From Bacillus sp. A301a_S52 (GTDB lineage Bacteria > Bacillota > Bacilli > Bacillales > Salisediminibacteriaceae), in the NCBI GenBank assembly GCA_024701455.1, contig JABXYP010000001.1:438001-502000 (forward strand): 64,000 nucleotides of DNA, in the 5' to 3' direction. A model generated the notes under the pieces. It was not told the DNA's origin, ran no database searches, and saw only the letters and a program-made list of their open reading frames with translations. Below are positions 54,941 through 63,463 of the stretch, one piece after another (the stretch's first letter is position 1; every line of letters starts with the position of its first letter). The translations under genes were made by a program, and so were the position numbers.

Positions 54941-55582
54941 ATGTCTGTTAAGATTCAACGACCTAAACTACCTCCCGCATTGTTAGAAGGGGGCTTACCA
55001 TCTACTTTTACCGAAGCGGAATATTATCAAGGACATAATGTGACGGATGAAGATTATATGTATCAAACAGCCGAGCGTCTCCATTTTGATCAACTTATTT
55101 TTTCCCGAGTGTCGTTTGAGAATGTGACTTTTCCTCAAATTGAGATCACGGATGTGATTTTTGATAAATGTAATTTCTCTAATGCTGATTTTAGTGATGC
55201 GGTCATTCATCGTGCTGAATTTAAGCAATCAAAGCTGACAGGGGCCAATTTTTCGGGGGCAGCCCTAAGACATGTCACATTTGATGATTGCATGGGTAAT
55301 ATGGCCGCCTTTGGTTTTAGTAACCAGCGCCATGTTCAATTTAGCATGTGTTCATTGCGACAAGCCGATTTTTACGAGTCTGCTTTTAAAAAGGTAGATT
55401 TTAAAGAATGCCAACTAGATAGTTCGAATTTTGCTGAGACGAGTCTCGATGGGATCGACTTCACGACGTGTGAATTTGATAACATCACGATTTCATTCGA
55501 TAAATTGGCTGGCTGTATCGTGACTTCTGAGCAAGCGATTGGATTTTCTAAAGCGTTCGGTATAGTTATCAACGACGAATGA
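54941..55582 (+). CDS. Pentapeptide-repeat protein
   Basis: 213 residues built from A(D/N)LXX/F-type five-residue repeats (CNFSNADFSDAVIHRAEF, LTGANFSGAALRHVTF), forming a right-handed quadrilateral beta-helix; the length is like Qnr/McbG-type proteins. Some of these protect DNA gyrase from quinolones; whether this one does is not known. ATG 54941 follows AAAAGGAG; ATG 54920 overlaps that site. Confidence 0.87.
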   Translation: MSVKIQRPKLPPALLEGGLPSTFTEAEYYQGHNVTDEDYMYQTAERLHFDQLIFSRVSFENVTFPQIEITDVIFDKCNFSNADFSDAVIHRAEFKQSKLTGANFSGAALRHVTFDDCMGNMAAFGFSNQRHVQFSMCSLRQADFYESAFKKVDFKECQLDSSNFAETSLDGIDFTTCEFDNITISFDKLAGCIVTSEQAIGFSKAFGIVINDE

Positions 55583-55900
55583 GAAGGTGGGAGAAAGAAT
55601 GTAGGACCTACGAAAGTAGCATGGTTAGGTGAGTAGGAGCTATGTGAAGAGTGAGATTGATAACTGTCAAGTGAATCAATGAGTGAAGAAGTAGAGCGTG
55701 TGCAGATTGAGAAAATGAGAATGGGAGTTTCAAACAGTAGAACTAACAAGAACAATAGATACTACCCGCCTATGTCTCTTTTTTTGGCCCCCACGAGCCC
55801 TCTTAAGATGAGGGCTCCCTTAGTCGTATTTTGGGCCCGTGGAAAGTTGATTTTCCGGCGAACTGAGAGAATGCGTGTGCTAGTATCGATCTTTATCTTA
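55583..55900. other. Intergenic region with a perfect hairpin at 55795-55817
   Basis: GAGCCCTC and GAGGGCTC form an 8-bp perfect stem around TTAAGAT, in a wider imperfect dyad (CCACG..CGTGG). There is no clear T-run on either side, so terminator function for the convergent genes is uncertain. No gene is supported here. Confidence 0.5.
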
Positions 55901-56617
55901 TTAGGCACTATATCGAAACGTTCGCACAGCTAAAAGCAATGCGCAAAGTACCACCAATAAAAGCAAAGCTAGGCTCACGACATATTGGCTGATGTTTAGT
56001 GTGAGTGAACTCTGAATGCCGTTTAAAAACCATTGAAATGGATTGAATCTGTTAAGGGTAGTTACCCAAGCAGGAGCGTTTTGCAAAGAATAAAACGCAT
56101 CACTTGTAAGGATTAACGGGATGGTGATGATATTGGTAATAATACTGATATGACCTTCGTTTTGACTGAGACTAGCAATGAAAAAGCTAAGAAACACATA
56201 ACCAAGTCCTGCTATCATCATAATGGCTGATGCGAGTAAAAAGGCGGTCATTGTGAGCTGTGTATCAATGACTAGACTGCCAATCGTTAAAATGATCACG
56301 CCACAAAAAAGGCCCGTTACTGTCCACGCTGACGACAGGCTAAGAACGTACTTCCATAGAGCTATCGGAGTGACATGGAGAAGGTGATAAACACCTCTGC
56401 GACGTTGAGCGAGTACAGCGTAAGATGTGGTCATAAGTGTAAAAAATAAGATACTTATACTCGTCATTCCAGCTAGTAGACCTAAATTATAAGCAGGTGA
56501 GTCACTTATTAATGATAAGCCGACAATGCCGCCAATAGGGAGTATAAGTGACCAAAACACTAAATAAGGATCTCTTGCAGAGGCTTTTAATGTAAGTGCG
56601 AAAACAATTTGCATCAT
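55901..56617 (-). CDS. ABC-2-type transporter permease
   Basis: 238 residues with six membrane segments; FNPFQWFLNGIQSSL near the C-terminus is typical of ABC-2 permeases. It starts at the base after the ATPase stop codon, so it is coupled to it. Probably an exporter of a drug or peptide (family inference). Confidence 0.88.
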   Translation of the reverse strand: MMQIVFALTLKASARDPYLVFWSLILPIGGIVGLSLISDSPAYNLGLLAGMTSISILFFTLMTTSYAVLAQRRRGVYHLLHVTPIALWKYVLSLSSAWTVTGLFCGVIILTIGSLVIDTQLTMTAFLLASAIMMIAGLGYVFLSFFIASLSQNEGHISIITNIITIPLILTSDAFYSLQNAPAWVTTLNRFNPFQWFLNGIQSSLTLNISQYVVSLALLLLVVLCALLLAVRTFRYSA

Positions 56618-57331
56618 TTATTCTCCTTCCGTAGCTTGCTGCGTTAGTTTAATGTAAAGAGCGTCCAAATTATCAACATTGTGGTCCGTTAATAATTCAT
56701 CGATTTTTCCGTAAGCAATCACGGTGCCGTTATGCATGAAAATGAGGCGGTGGGCCACCTCCATGACTTCATCCATGTCATGGGAAGAAAATAAAACAGT
56801 GACATTGTTTTTTGCTAACTGTGACATCATCTTTTTGATATCATGACGAGCCATAGGATCAAGACCAGCAGACGGTTCATCAAGTACGACTAATTTCGGA
56901 TTGTGAATGGTGGTAATAGCAAGTGATAATCGCTTTTGTTGTCCTAGCGACAGGCGGACTGCTGGCGTTTTTATAGAATCTGTAAGCCCGCATTCATCTA
57001 GTTTTTGGGCAATGTCCTCTTTAGAAAGCCTTCGATTATATAACGCGGCGAAAAGTTTTAAGTTTTCTTCCACTGTGTATCCTTCAAAAAAAGGTGTCGT
57101 TTGCAATTGGACGCCAACATGATGTTGGTAATCTTTTATCCAAGGAATGATTGTTCCTTCGTCAGGCATCATCATCCCTAGTAGCAAGGCAATGGTTGTC
57201 GTTTTTCCGGCGCCATTAGATCCAATAAGAGCTAAAATTTCCCCTTCATGTACATCTAAATCAATGCTTTTCACAACGGATCGGTTACGAAAAGTCTTTT
57301 TCAATCCGCGCGCTTTAATTAACTGATTCAT
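56618..57331 (-). CDS. ABC transporter ATP-binding protein
   Basis: 237 residues: Walker A GSNGAGKTTT, signature LSLGQQKRLSLA, Walker B LVVLDEP and switch His in LFSSHDMDE. ATG 57331 follows AGGAGAAGAGG. Together with the next permease it forms an exporter, and the PadR gene upstream is its likely regulator. Confidence 0.93.
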   Translation of the reverse strand: MNQLIKARGLKKTFRNRSVVKSIDLDVHEGEILALIGSNGAGKTTTIALLLGMMMPDEGTIIPWIKDYQHHVGVQLQTTPFFEGYTVEENLKLFAALYNRRLSKEDIAQKLDECGLTDSIKTPAVRLSLGQQKRLSLAITTIHNPKLVVLDEPSAGLDPMARHDIKKMMSQLAKNNVTVLFSSHDMDEVMEVAHRLIFMHNGTVIAYGKIDELLTDHNVDNLDALYIKLTQQATEGE

Positions 57332-57411
57332 AAACCTCTTCTCCTTTATTTTATATTGTTTATTCAACGTTGACTATATAGGTGTTTTTTTGCTCCCTCG
57401 CGAGGAAGGAG

Positions 57412-57951
57412 CTAGTCATCGTTTTCTAATAAGTTAATCGCTTTATTTATAAAGACTTGTTGCTGCTCAATAACTGTGAACATATGGTCAAAAATGAGCT
57501 TAGTCATTGGGGGAATCGTATTTTGCATCGTGGCATTTTTTAGTTCAAGGCCGTGCTGGAGAGCACGGCGCTCCTCTTCAAGATAAGCCTGTTGTTTTTT
57601 AAGCGCATCTAAAGCTTCTTTACTATCTAATTTATGTGAGAAAGATAACCCCGAATATAAAGGTGACGGGTAAACAATTGCTGGCGAGGAGAGTGTTTCT
57701 ACAACTAACTCATGTAAATGACTGCGCCCTTGCTCAGTTATTTGATAGATCGCTTTTTGGCGGTGACCTGTATGTTCAATACTCGTTATTTCAATGTGAC
57801 CTTCTTTTTCTAACTTTTTTAACGCATGATAAATGGAGCCAATTAATACGCCAGCCCAACGCTCTGCATCATTTAATTGTAGCATCTGTTTAACATCATA
57901 GCCTGACATGGGATGCATATCGAGCATGCCAAGAACGAGTAATCGCGTCAT
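57412..57951 (-). CDS. PadR-family transcription regulator
   Basis: 179 residues: winged helix (LVLGMLDMHPMSGYDVKQM, SIYHALKKLEKEGHIE) and a C-terminal dimerisation domain (Vir_Act-alpha_C type). ATG 57951 follows AAAGGAGAATAT. It lies ahead of the ABC genes on the same strand, the usual context of a ligand-relieved repressor of the exporter. Confidence 0.9.
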   Translation of the reverse strand: MTRLLVLGMLDMHPMSGYDVKQMLQLNDAERWAGVLIGSIYHALKKLEKEGHIEITSIEHTGHRQKAIYQITEQGRSHLHELVVETLSSPAIVYPSPLYSGLSFSHKLDSKEALDALKKQQAYLEEERRALQHGLELKNATMQNTIPPMTKLIFDHMFTVIEQQQVFINKAINLLENDD

Positions 57952-57972
57952 CTCTTTTATATTCTCCTTTGT

Positions 57973-57990
57973 ATACTCTATGTTGAGTAT
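57973..57990 (-). promoter_or_regulatory. Operator candidate of the PadR operon
   Basis: ATACTC-TATGTT-GAGTAT is a 6-6-6 inverted repeat about 20 bases ahead of the PadR start, well placed for autoregulation. Confidence 0.6.
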
Positions 57991-58099
57991 TTTACAACGT
58001 CGATGGCATTTTGTCAAAGTCATTGTGGTATTTTTTTTGCTACATGGCATTTAAATTTGTATATGTAATGAAGAGACAACAGCTAATAAAGGGGACATC

Positions 58100-58207
58100 A
58101 TGAATAAACGGAGAACGACTGTTAAGAAAAGATGTATCTTAATTACGGGGGAAACGAACATAAATGACTTCATTTACAATTTTAGCAGAGGAAACTTGGT
58201 GAAATGA
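58100..58207 (+). CDS. Possible small basic protein, 35 residues
   Basis: ATG after AAAGGGGACATC, open for 35 codons; N-terminus very basic (MNKRRTTVKKRC). No family recognised. It is divergent from PadR and could be a chance ORF; the ribosome site is the only support. Confidence 0.3.
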   Translation: MNKRRTTVKKRCILITGETNINDFIYNFSRGNLVK

Positions 58208-58231
58208 AAAAGGCCTGTTTTTCAACAGGCT
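58206..58231 (-). terminator. Terminator after micro-protein 1
   Basis: AACAGGC pairs with GCCTGTT (inside AGCCTGTTGAAAAACAGGC on the minus strand), followed by CTTTTTC. Confidence 0.82.
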
Positions 58232-58272
58232 GGACGTTCGTTTGCTTTTACAAGCTGTAAAGACTATCACTT

Positions 58273-58368
58273 TTATTTGTTTAAGAGCTTTTGAAACAGT
58301 TTGATTAACCCGTATACGAGCAACCCAATGACAACAATACTTGAGATAAGAATTAGTGAATAATCCAT
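58273..58368 (-). CDS. Single-span hydrophobic micro-protein 1 (31 residues)
   Basis: ATG 11 bases after GGAGG (58380-58384). The peptide begins MDYSLILISSIVVIGLLVYG and ends LIKLFQKLLNK: one membrane helix with a basic amphipathic tail. It is the best preserved of three similar small genes in 540 bp, all on the minus strand, and has its own terminator. The design resembles type I toxins, holin-like toxins or regulatory membrane peptides; I cannot choose among these. Confidence 0.65.
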   Translation of the reverse strand: MDYSLILISSIVVIGLLVYGLIKLFQKLLNK

Positions 58369-58423
58369 GCTATATAACGCCTCCGTTCACCTATTTTAAT
58401 TTAGATAGGTTCTTTTTATTTGT

Positions 58424-58516
58424 TTAAGTTTTTTTTAATAGTTTAATAACCCGGTATAAGATCAATCAGATGATAACAATAAATAAGAAAACAAAAAGAA
58501 AATAATACTCCATCAT
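58424..58516 (-). pseudogene. Micro-protein 2, interrupted by an in-frame TGA
   Basis: Starts MMEYYFLFVFLFIVII, then TGA (58466-58468), then LILYRVIKLLKKT and a stop. The stop replaces the Gly codon that both neighbours have in I-G-L-(L/I)-V-Y, so a single G-to-T change from GGA explains it. A ribosome site (AAGGAAAGAAGG) is kept. Either a dead paralogue or a 16-residue product. Confidence 0.6.
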
Positions 58517-58624
58517 TGTATCAATACCTTCTTTCCTTTTTTTCCTTACAGTCTTAACTTAAATAGTTCATTTACAGGTTAACTCTGTGTTTAAACTGGT
58601 TCTACTTGTAAAAGAAGCTGGAAA

Positions 58625-58660
58625 TAAAAAAGGCTGCTGAAAAGACAGTTTCAACAGCCT
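58625..58660 (-). terminator. Terminator after micro-protein 3
   Basis: AGGCTGTTGAAA pairs with TTTTCAGCAGCCT on the minus strand, followed by a run of T. Confidence 0.8.
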
Positions 58661-58719
58661 GAGGCAAAAAGAGATTTTGTTCTTTGAAACTACAAAGATC
58701 ATAATGATCCCCTTAGTAT

Positions 58720-58806
58720 TTAAAGCTTTTTTAATAGTTTAATTATAATGTATACAATTAATCCAATAACAGCTATAGCTAAAGTTAAAACAGGAAGAGC
58801 ATTCAT
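58720..58806 (-). CDS. Single-span hydrophobic micro-protein 3 (28 residues)
   Basis: Starts MNALPVLTLAIAVIGLIVYI and ends IIKLLKKL. It shares I-G-L-x-V-Y and the (I/L)IKLLKK tail with micro-proteins 1 and 2. The site before the ATG is weak (GGTGG); an in-frame ATG at 58821 would add five residues. A terminator follows. Confidence 0.6.
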   Translation of the reverse strand: MNALPVLTLAIAVIGLIVYIIIKLLKKL

Positions 58807-58903
58807 TGTATAAACCACCATTATATTATTTACCCTCGTCCTCGTTAGAAGGGGGTTCTGCTGGTGCTTTTTGATTATATATTATAAATGAAGAAAAAAC
58901 CAT

Positions 58904-59184
58904 ATGATAAATAATTATGAATAATTTTTAAATTATATCCAATTACTAATATTTAGTATTTACTGTTATAATGCTCACGCTATAGGATAAGTAACTCACG
59001 TCTTTTCGCTTTTTCGTAGTTTCTTCTGCCTCACTATTAACAAATGATAGAAAGGGAGTGTGGGGATCTTTTCTTATGCCATGGGGAAAAGTGGCTGAAA
59101 CCTAAGATGGTGACTTCCGGAGGATAAAGCGTCCGTCTGAAGTGGAGGCCGCATTCCTTTTAATTCTTTTGAACCTACATCATA
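58904..59184. other. Gene-free stretch
   Basis: AT-rich then a short GC-richer part with an imperfect dyad ACTTCCGGA..TCCGTCTGAAGT (about 59117-59142). No gene or known repeat is seen. Confidence 0.4.
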
Positions 59185-59388
59185 GGGAAATGCTAATTAT
59201 TCTTATGACGGAGACCAAGAGGACTCGAATGGGGAAGAGGCGTATTTAATGGAGGATGAAACGACATGGGAAATAAACAGTGTCTATTTCCCAGCGTTTA
59301 TTCGACTTGTTAATCATACGATTTGGCGTGATCCATCTCTAATAGATATTCTTTTGCATTCGTCTAGGCGTAACATATTAAGCTTATA
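59185..59388 (+). pseudogene. Possible gene remnant, 67 codons without a supported start
   Basis: The frame after a TAG reads as ordinary protein (DGDQEDSNGEEAYLMEDETT, then WEINSVYFPAFIRLV, then a normal stop). No ribosome site precedes its only internal ATG. Family not recognised; probably the tail of a lost gene. Confidence 0.3.
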
Positions 59389-59394
59389 ATATGA

Positions 59395-60447
59395 TTAAAT
59401 ACTGACTTCTAATGAACGGTTTTCCTCAGCTGATTGAAAAATGGCTTCCATCAAAGTTAGTACTCTCCTAACCTGATAGGGTTTAACAATTAGATCCTCT
59501 TTACCTGCCATCACACCTATTAAATTTTGATATAATTCAGTCCAATCTGTTTCTAGCTCTGGTAATGGAAAGTCTTCTTTTGTTTCAGGTGGACGAGGTG
59601 CCATCATACGCGTGGGACCTGCTGACGTCATGACAACGACTTCAGCCACTGGCGTATCCGTATAACGTGGTTTCGTATAGCCACCTTTTTCACAATCAAA
59701 ATCATCAATTTGTAAGGTGCCTTCATTGCCAATCACATACCAACGTGGTAGTTTGTGAAAGGCGTATGTCCCAACTTCTACATGTAACAACGTCCCATTA
59801 TCTAATGTCAGTATCACTTTAAAGTAGTCGTCTACTTTTTGATCAAGGACAGTCATGAGTTTGGAATAGACGTTCGTTACTTTCGTATCACGGTACATAT
59901 CTAATAATTGGTCAAAGAGGTGAACGCCCCAATCGAAAATCATGCCGCCCCCGTATTTTGTGAAGCTGCGCCAGCCGAAGAATGCACCACCGGTACCAAA
60001 TACGCGACTTTCGATAGATAAAACATCACCGAGCTTTCCTTCTTCAACAACTTTGCGCATCACATTGTAATCTTTATCCCAGCGCCGGTTTTGGTGGACA
60101 GTTAAAATACGACCTGTTTTCTCACTTTCAGCTACCATCTCATCCCAATCAGCTACTGACATAGTGGCTGGCTTTTCGACCATGACATGCTTTCCTGCAT
60201 TCATTGCTTTGATCGCTAATTCTTTATGAACGTCATTAGGTGTTGCGATGACAACAAAATCCATGCCATCATGTTTTAAGAAATCATCTAAAATAACATA
60301 AGCTTTAATGCCGTTTTCTTTCGCCATCTCTAAACGTTTTGGATCAACGTCATAAGCGGCAACGACGTCTACTCCAGCGCGAGGGGCATATTCGCCGTGC
60401 CAATACCCCATGCCTCCGTAACCGATAATGCCAAGCTTCATTCCCAT
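59395..60447 (-). CDS. Gfo/Idh/MocA-family NAD(P)-dependent oxidoreductase (second)
   Basis: 350 residues: Rossmann fold with GIIGYGGMGYWHGEY, the catalytic EKP motif (MVEKPATMS) and a C-terminal Gfo/Idh/MocA domain (GGGMIFDWGVHLFDQLL). Start follows AAGGAG by nine bases. Last gene of the minus-strand sugar cluster; 22 bases separate it from the isomerase. It likely oxidises a sugar or sugar derivative to a keto form. Confidence 0.9.
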   Translation of the reverse strand: MGMKLGIIGYGGMGYWHGEYAPRAGVDVVAAYDVDPKRLEMAKENGIKAYVILDDFLKHDGMDFVVIATPNDVHKELAIKAMNAGKHVMVEKPATMSVADWDEMVAESEKTGRILTVHQNRRWDKDYNVMRKVVEEGKLGDVLSIESRVFGTGGAFFGWRSFTKYGGGMIFDWGVHLFDQLLDMYRDTKVTNVYSKLMTVLDQKVDDYFKVILTLDNGTLLHVEVGTYAFHKLPRWYVIGNEGTLQIDDFDCEKGGYTKPRYTDTPVAEVVVMTSAGPTRMMAPRPPETKEDFPLPELETDWTELYQNLIGVMAGKEDLIVKPYQVRRVLTLMEAIFQSAEENRSLEVSI

Positions 60448-60469
60448 GTCTCCACTCTCCTTACGAATT

Positions 60470-61438
60470 CTACACCCACCAAGCTTCCGCAGGTTTTTCT
60501 GAAATGATGACTGATTTTAGGTTTGTTACGGCTCGTTGGAACCCTTCTTCAATGGACATGAGTGGATCTTCATGTTCAATACTGACAACATAGTCATAGC
60601 CATAAGTGCGTAATGCACTGATCATATCTGACCACTCTTGAAGGCTATGACCACACCCTACTGAGCGGAATGTCCATGCTCTTGTCTGAACATCTCCATA
60701 AGGTTGCATATCTGTTAATCCGTACATGTTGACATTCTCTTGATCAATGTACGTATCTTTTGCGTGAAAGTGGTGGAGCGCATTTTCTTTACCTAGAATT
60801 TTAATTGCTGCTACTGGGTCAATACCTTGCCACCACATGTGACTCGGATCAAGGTTAGCACCGATGGCGTCACATGTGGCCTCTCTTAATTTTAAAAGCG
60901 TGTATGGTGTATGGACTAAAAAGCCGCCATGAAGTTCTAAACCAATCTTTACGTTATGGTCTTCAGCAAACTTTCCAACTTCCTTCCAATAAGGAATGAG
61001 TTTTTCTTCCCACTGCCACGTTAACACATCGGCATATTCATTTGGCCACGGTGATACAGGCCAGTTTGGATACTTCGCTTCATCAGAATCACCTGCTGTT
61101 CCAGAAAAACAATTTACAACCGGAACATTCATTAAATGAGCTAGTTTAATCGTTTTCAATAAGGTGTCATGTGATTCTTTTGCAAATGACTTTTCTGGAG
61201 AAATGGGATTACCATGACAGCTGAAGGCACTAATTTGAATGCCGCGAGAATCAACTTTTTCTAAATAATCTTTGCGTAATTCTTCACTATCTAATAGCTC
61301 ATCGAGTTGACAATGGGCATTTCCTGGATAACACCCCGTACCGATTTCTACCGCTTCGACGCCTGATTTTTGAACGATATCTAACATGTCTTCAAAATTA
61401 TTTTGCGAAAATAATACTGTGAACACACCTAATTTCAT
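60470..61438 (-). CDS. Sugar isomerase/epimerase (AP-endonuclease-2-like TIM barrel)
   Basis: 322 residues. TIM-barrel metal-site segments VEIGTGCYPGN, GLELHGGFLVHTP, GANLDPSHMWWQGIDP, HFHAKDT and VSIEHEDP give the usual Glu/His/Asp ligands. ATG 61438 follows GAGGAGGTTATTC. Co-transcribed with the following dehydrogenase; substrate not determinable, but the same trio (ThuA, MocA, isomerase) handles 3-keto-glycosides in other bacteria. Confidence 0.9.
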   Translation of the reverse strand: MKLGVFTVLFSQNNFEDMLDIVQKSGVEAVEIGTGCYPGNAHCQLDELLDSEELRKDYLEKVDSRGIQISAFSCHGNPISPEKSFAKESHDTLLKTIKLAHLMNVPVVNCFSGTAGDSDEAKYPNWPVSPWPNEYADVLTWQWEEKLIPYWKEVGKFAEDHNVKIGLELHGGFLVHTPYTLLKLREATCDAIGANLDPSHMWWQGIDPVAAIKILGKENALHHFHAKDTYIDQENVNMYGLTDMQPYGDVQTRAWTFRSVGCGHSLQEWSDMISALRTYGYDYVVSIEHEDPLMSIEEGFQRAVTNLKSVIISEKPAEAWWV

Positions 61439-61455
61439 AATGAATAACCTCCTCA

Positions 61456-61610
61456 TTTATTACAGATAATTGTCCGTAAAACTCCGGTCTCAAATAAAGA
61501 TTAGAGCTAACTCTATTTAGGGAGAAGAAAACGGATGCTAATGTCTTGCTTCACTCAACTATTAATCAGCGAGAAGAACGAAAAAATCCGCTGATTGAAG
61601 GGGTGTTTAA
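61456..61610 (+). repeat. Dispersed repeat, long form (copy H)
   Basis: TTTATTACAGATAATTGTCC, GTAAAACTCC, AACTCTATTTAGGGAGAAG, AATCAGCGAGAAGAACGAAA and CCGCTGATTGAAGG align with copy C. It splits the sugar cluster between the isomerase and the first dehydrogenase. Confidence 0.8.
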
Positions 61611-61687
61611 TCGTAACTATTCGGTATAAATTCTTTCATAATTCACAGGTGTCATGACGACATCTTTGATTAACAATGGCATGGTAC

Positions 61688-62719
61688 TTATTTCTGTATT
61701 TTAATAATTCCGCGTGTTTCTTGTGATTCAAGCGCCGCTAATACGACTTGAAGAGAATGCATTCCTTCTACACCAGATACTGGTGATTCCTTGTGATGAA
61801 TGATCGAATCTACAAAGAGGTCAATCACTTCTGAGGATGTTTGGCCCCCGGCTTCATTCGTTTGAATTTGACCAAGCTCATATTTAGCCACTTCGCCATT
61901 TTGATACTGAATAATGAGGGAATCAACAGGATCATCTAATAAACGCATGATGCCTTTTTCTCCATAAATGACCGTTGCATTATCTTCTTGTGAAACATAT
62001 GACCAGCTTGCTGCTAACGTCCCGATAATGCCACTTTGTGACTTCAGTACACAAACAGCTGTATCATCCACATCGGCCGTTTTCTTAGAACTTGTTTCAA
62101 CAAATGCGCCTACTTCAACAAACTCTTCATCTAAAAGAAATCGTAATAAATCAGTTTTGTGGACACCAAGGTCACCCAAGGCGCCAATAAATGCCTCTTC
62201 TTTTTTGAAAAACCAGCTATCAGTACCGTCTGCACTCCATCCTTCAGGCCCACCATGACCAAAAGCAGTACGGAAACTATAAATCTTCCCTAGTTCACCT
62301 TGTTCAATGAATTGTCTCGCTTTTTGATGCGCTGGTACGAAACGTTGGTTATGAGCGATCATGAGTTTCTTACCAGATGCTTTTGCAGTTTGAATCATGT
62401 CTTCTGCTTCTGCCTTTGATGTGGCCATTGGCTTTTCACATAGCACATGCTTTCCAGCTTTTAACGCCGCGATCGTCATCGGTGCGTGCAAGTAGTTTGG
62501 GGTACAAACACTGACTGCATCAATCTCCTTATTGGCAATTAGCTCTTCATAGTTTGTGTATGCTTTTGCTTCATATAACGTTGCAATTTCAGCTGCGCGC
62601 TCTTTTACAATGTCGCATACAGCAACAATCTCTACTTGTTCATTTTGTGCATACTCAATTAGGTGACGATGCTTAGCAATACTTCCACAACCTATCACTC
62701 CGATTTTTAGTTGATGCAT
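61688..62719 (-). CDS. Gfo/Idh/MocA-family NAD(P)-dependent oxidoreductase (first)
   Basis: 343 residues: IGVIGCGSIAKHRHL, VLCEKPMATS (catalytic Lys) and a C-terminal domain with GALGDLGVHKTDLLRF. Start follows GGGAGAG. Lies 21 bases behind the ThuA-like gene. The pair ThuA/MocA is typical of trehalose or keto-sugar catabolism. Confidence 0.9.
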   Translation of the reverse strand: MHQLKIGVIGCGSIAKHRHLIEYAQNEQVEIVAVCDIVKERAAEIATLYEAKAYTNYEELIANKEIDAVSVCTPNYLHAPMTIAALKAGKHVLCEKPMATSKAEAEDMIQTAKASGKKLMIAHNQRFVPAHQKARQFIEQGELGKIYSFRTAFGHGGPEGWSADGTDSWFFKKEEAFIGALGDLGVHKTDLLRFLLDEEFVEVGAFVETSSKKTADVDDTAVCVLKSQSGIIGTLAASWSYVSQEDNATVIYGEKGIMRLLDDPVDSLIIQYQNGEVAKYELGQIQTNEAGGQTSSEVIDLFVDSIIHHKESPVSGVEGMHSLQVVLAALESQETRGIIKIQK

Positions 62720-62740
62720 ATTCGTTTCTCTCCCATTCTT

Positions 62741-63463
62741 TTATAAGTTGGATTTAATAACTTCTAAAGGTTTTGCATTCCCATAAACAGGCTTTGGTAG
62801 TTTCGTAGGTATGGCCCAATGAACGGCGTTTTTAATAACTTGTTGGATATCTTTGTGATAATAAGTTGGATACGTTTCATGTCCAGGCCGGAAATAAAAA
62901 ACTTTCCCTTTTCCTCTTCGGTAAGTGCACCCACTCCTAAACACTTCTCCTCCTTCAAACCAGCTTAAAAACACGATTTGCTCTGGCGCAGGAATATCAA
63001 AATGTTCGCCGTACATTTCTTCTTTTTCAAGCTCTATATAGTTGCCAATTCCTTCTGCGATTTGGTGGCTTGGATCAATTACCCATAATCTTTCTTTTTC
63101 ACCTGATTCCCGCCATTTAAGATCACACGTCGTACCCATTAGTGTTTTGAAAATTTTCGAAAAGTGACCTGAATGTAGAACGATTAGTCCCATTCCACTA
63201 AGGACACGCTGTTTTACTTTTGCAACGACTGCATCATCTACTTCCTCATGAGCAATATGTCCCCACCAAAGCAATACATCCGTCTCATTTAATACGTCAT
63301 CAGTAAGCCCGTGTTCATCATCATCTAATGTGGCTGTTCTCACTTCAAAATCTTCTTTTAAAAAGCGAGCGATTGCACCATGAATGCCTTCTGGATAAAT
63401 GTCTCTAACAAGCTGATTTTCTTGTTCATGACGGTTTTCATTCCATACTGTTACTTTTACCAT
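62741..63463 (-). CDS. ThuA-like (trehalose-utilisation, class I amidotransferase-like fold) protein
   Basis: 240 residues: [29 protein letters not shown] at the start (family pattern, WNE..E), [27 protein letters not shown] and [11 protein letters not shown] are ThuA-family features. Start follows TAGGAGAGAG. First gene of the cluster. ThuA-like proteins have been linked to 3-keto-disaccharide handling; the substrate here is not shown. Confidence 0.9.
   Translation of the reverse strand: MVKVTVWNENRHEQENQLVRDIYPEGIHGAIARFLKEDFEVRTATLDDDEHGLTDDVLNETDVLLWWGHIAHEEVDDAVVAKVKQRVLSGMGLIVLHSGHFSKIFKTLMGTTCDLKWRESGEKERLWVIDPSHQIAEGIGNYIELEKEEMYGEHFDIPAPEQIVFLSWFEGGEVFRSGCTYRRGKGKVFYFRPGHETYPTYYHKDIQQVIKNAVHWAIPTKLPKPVYGNAKPLEVIKSNL

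Noticed and set aside
55679..55933. 84-codon plus-strand ORF downstream of the pentapeptide gene
   Set aside because: No ribosome site; it crosses a perfect hairpin and runs into the convergent permease gene.
58826..58903. 25-codon minus-strand ORF ending in PAEPPSNEDEGK just upstream of micro-protein 3
   Set aside because: The tail looks protein-like, but no ribosome site precedes the ATG; perhaps a remnant.
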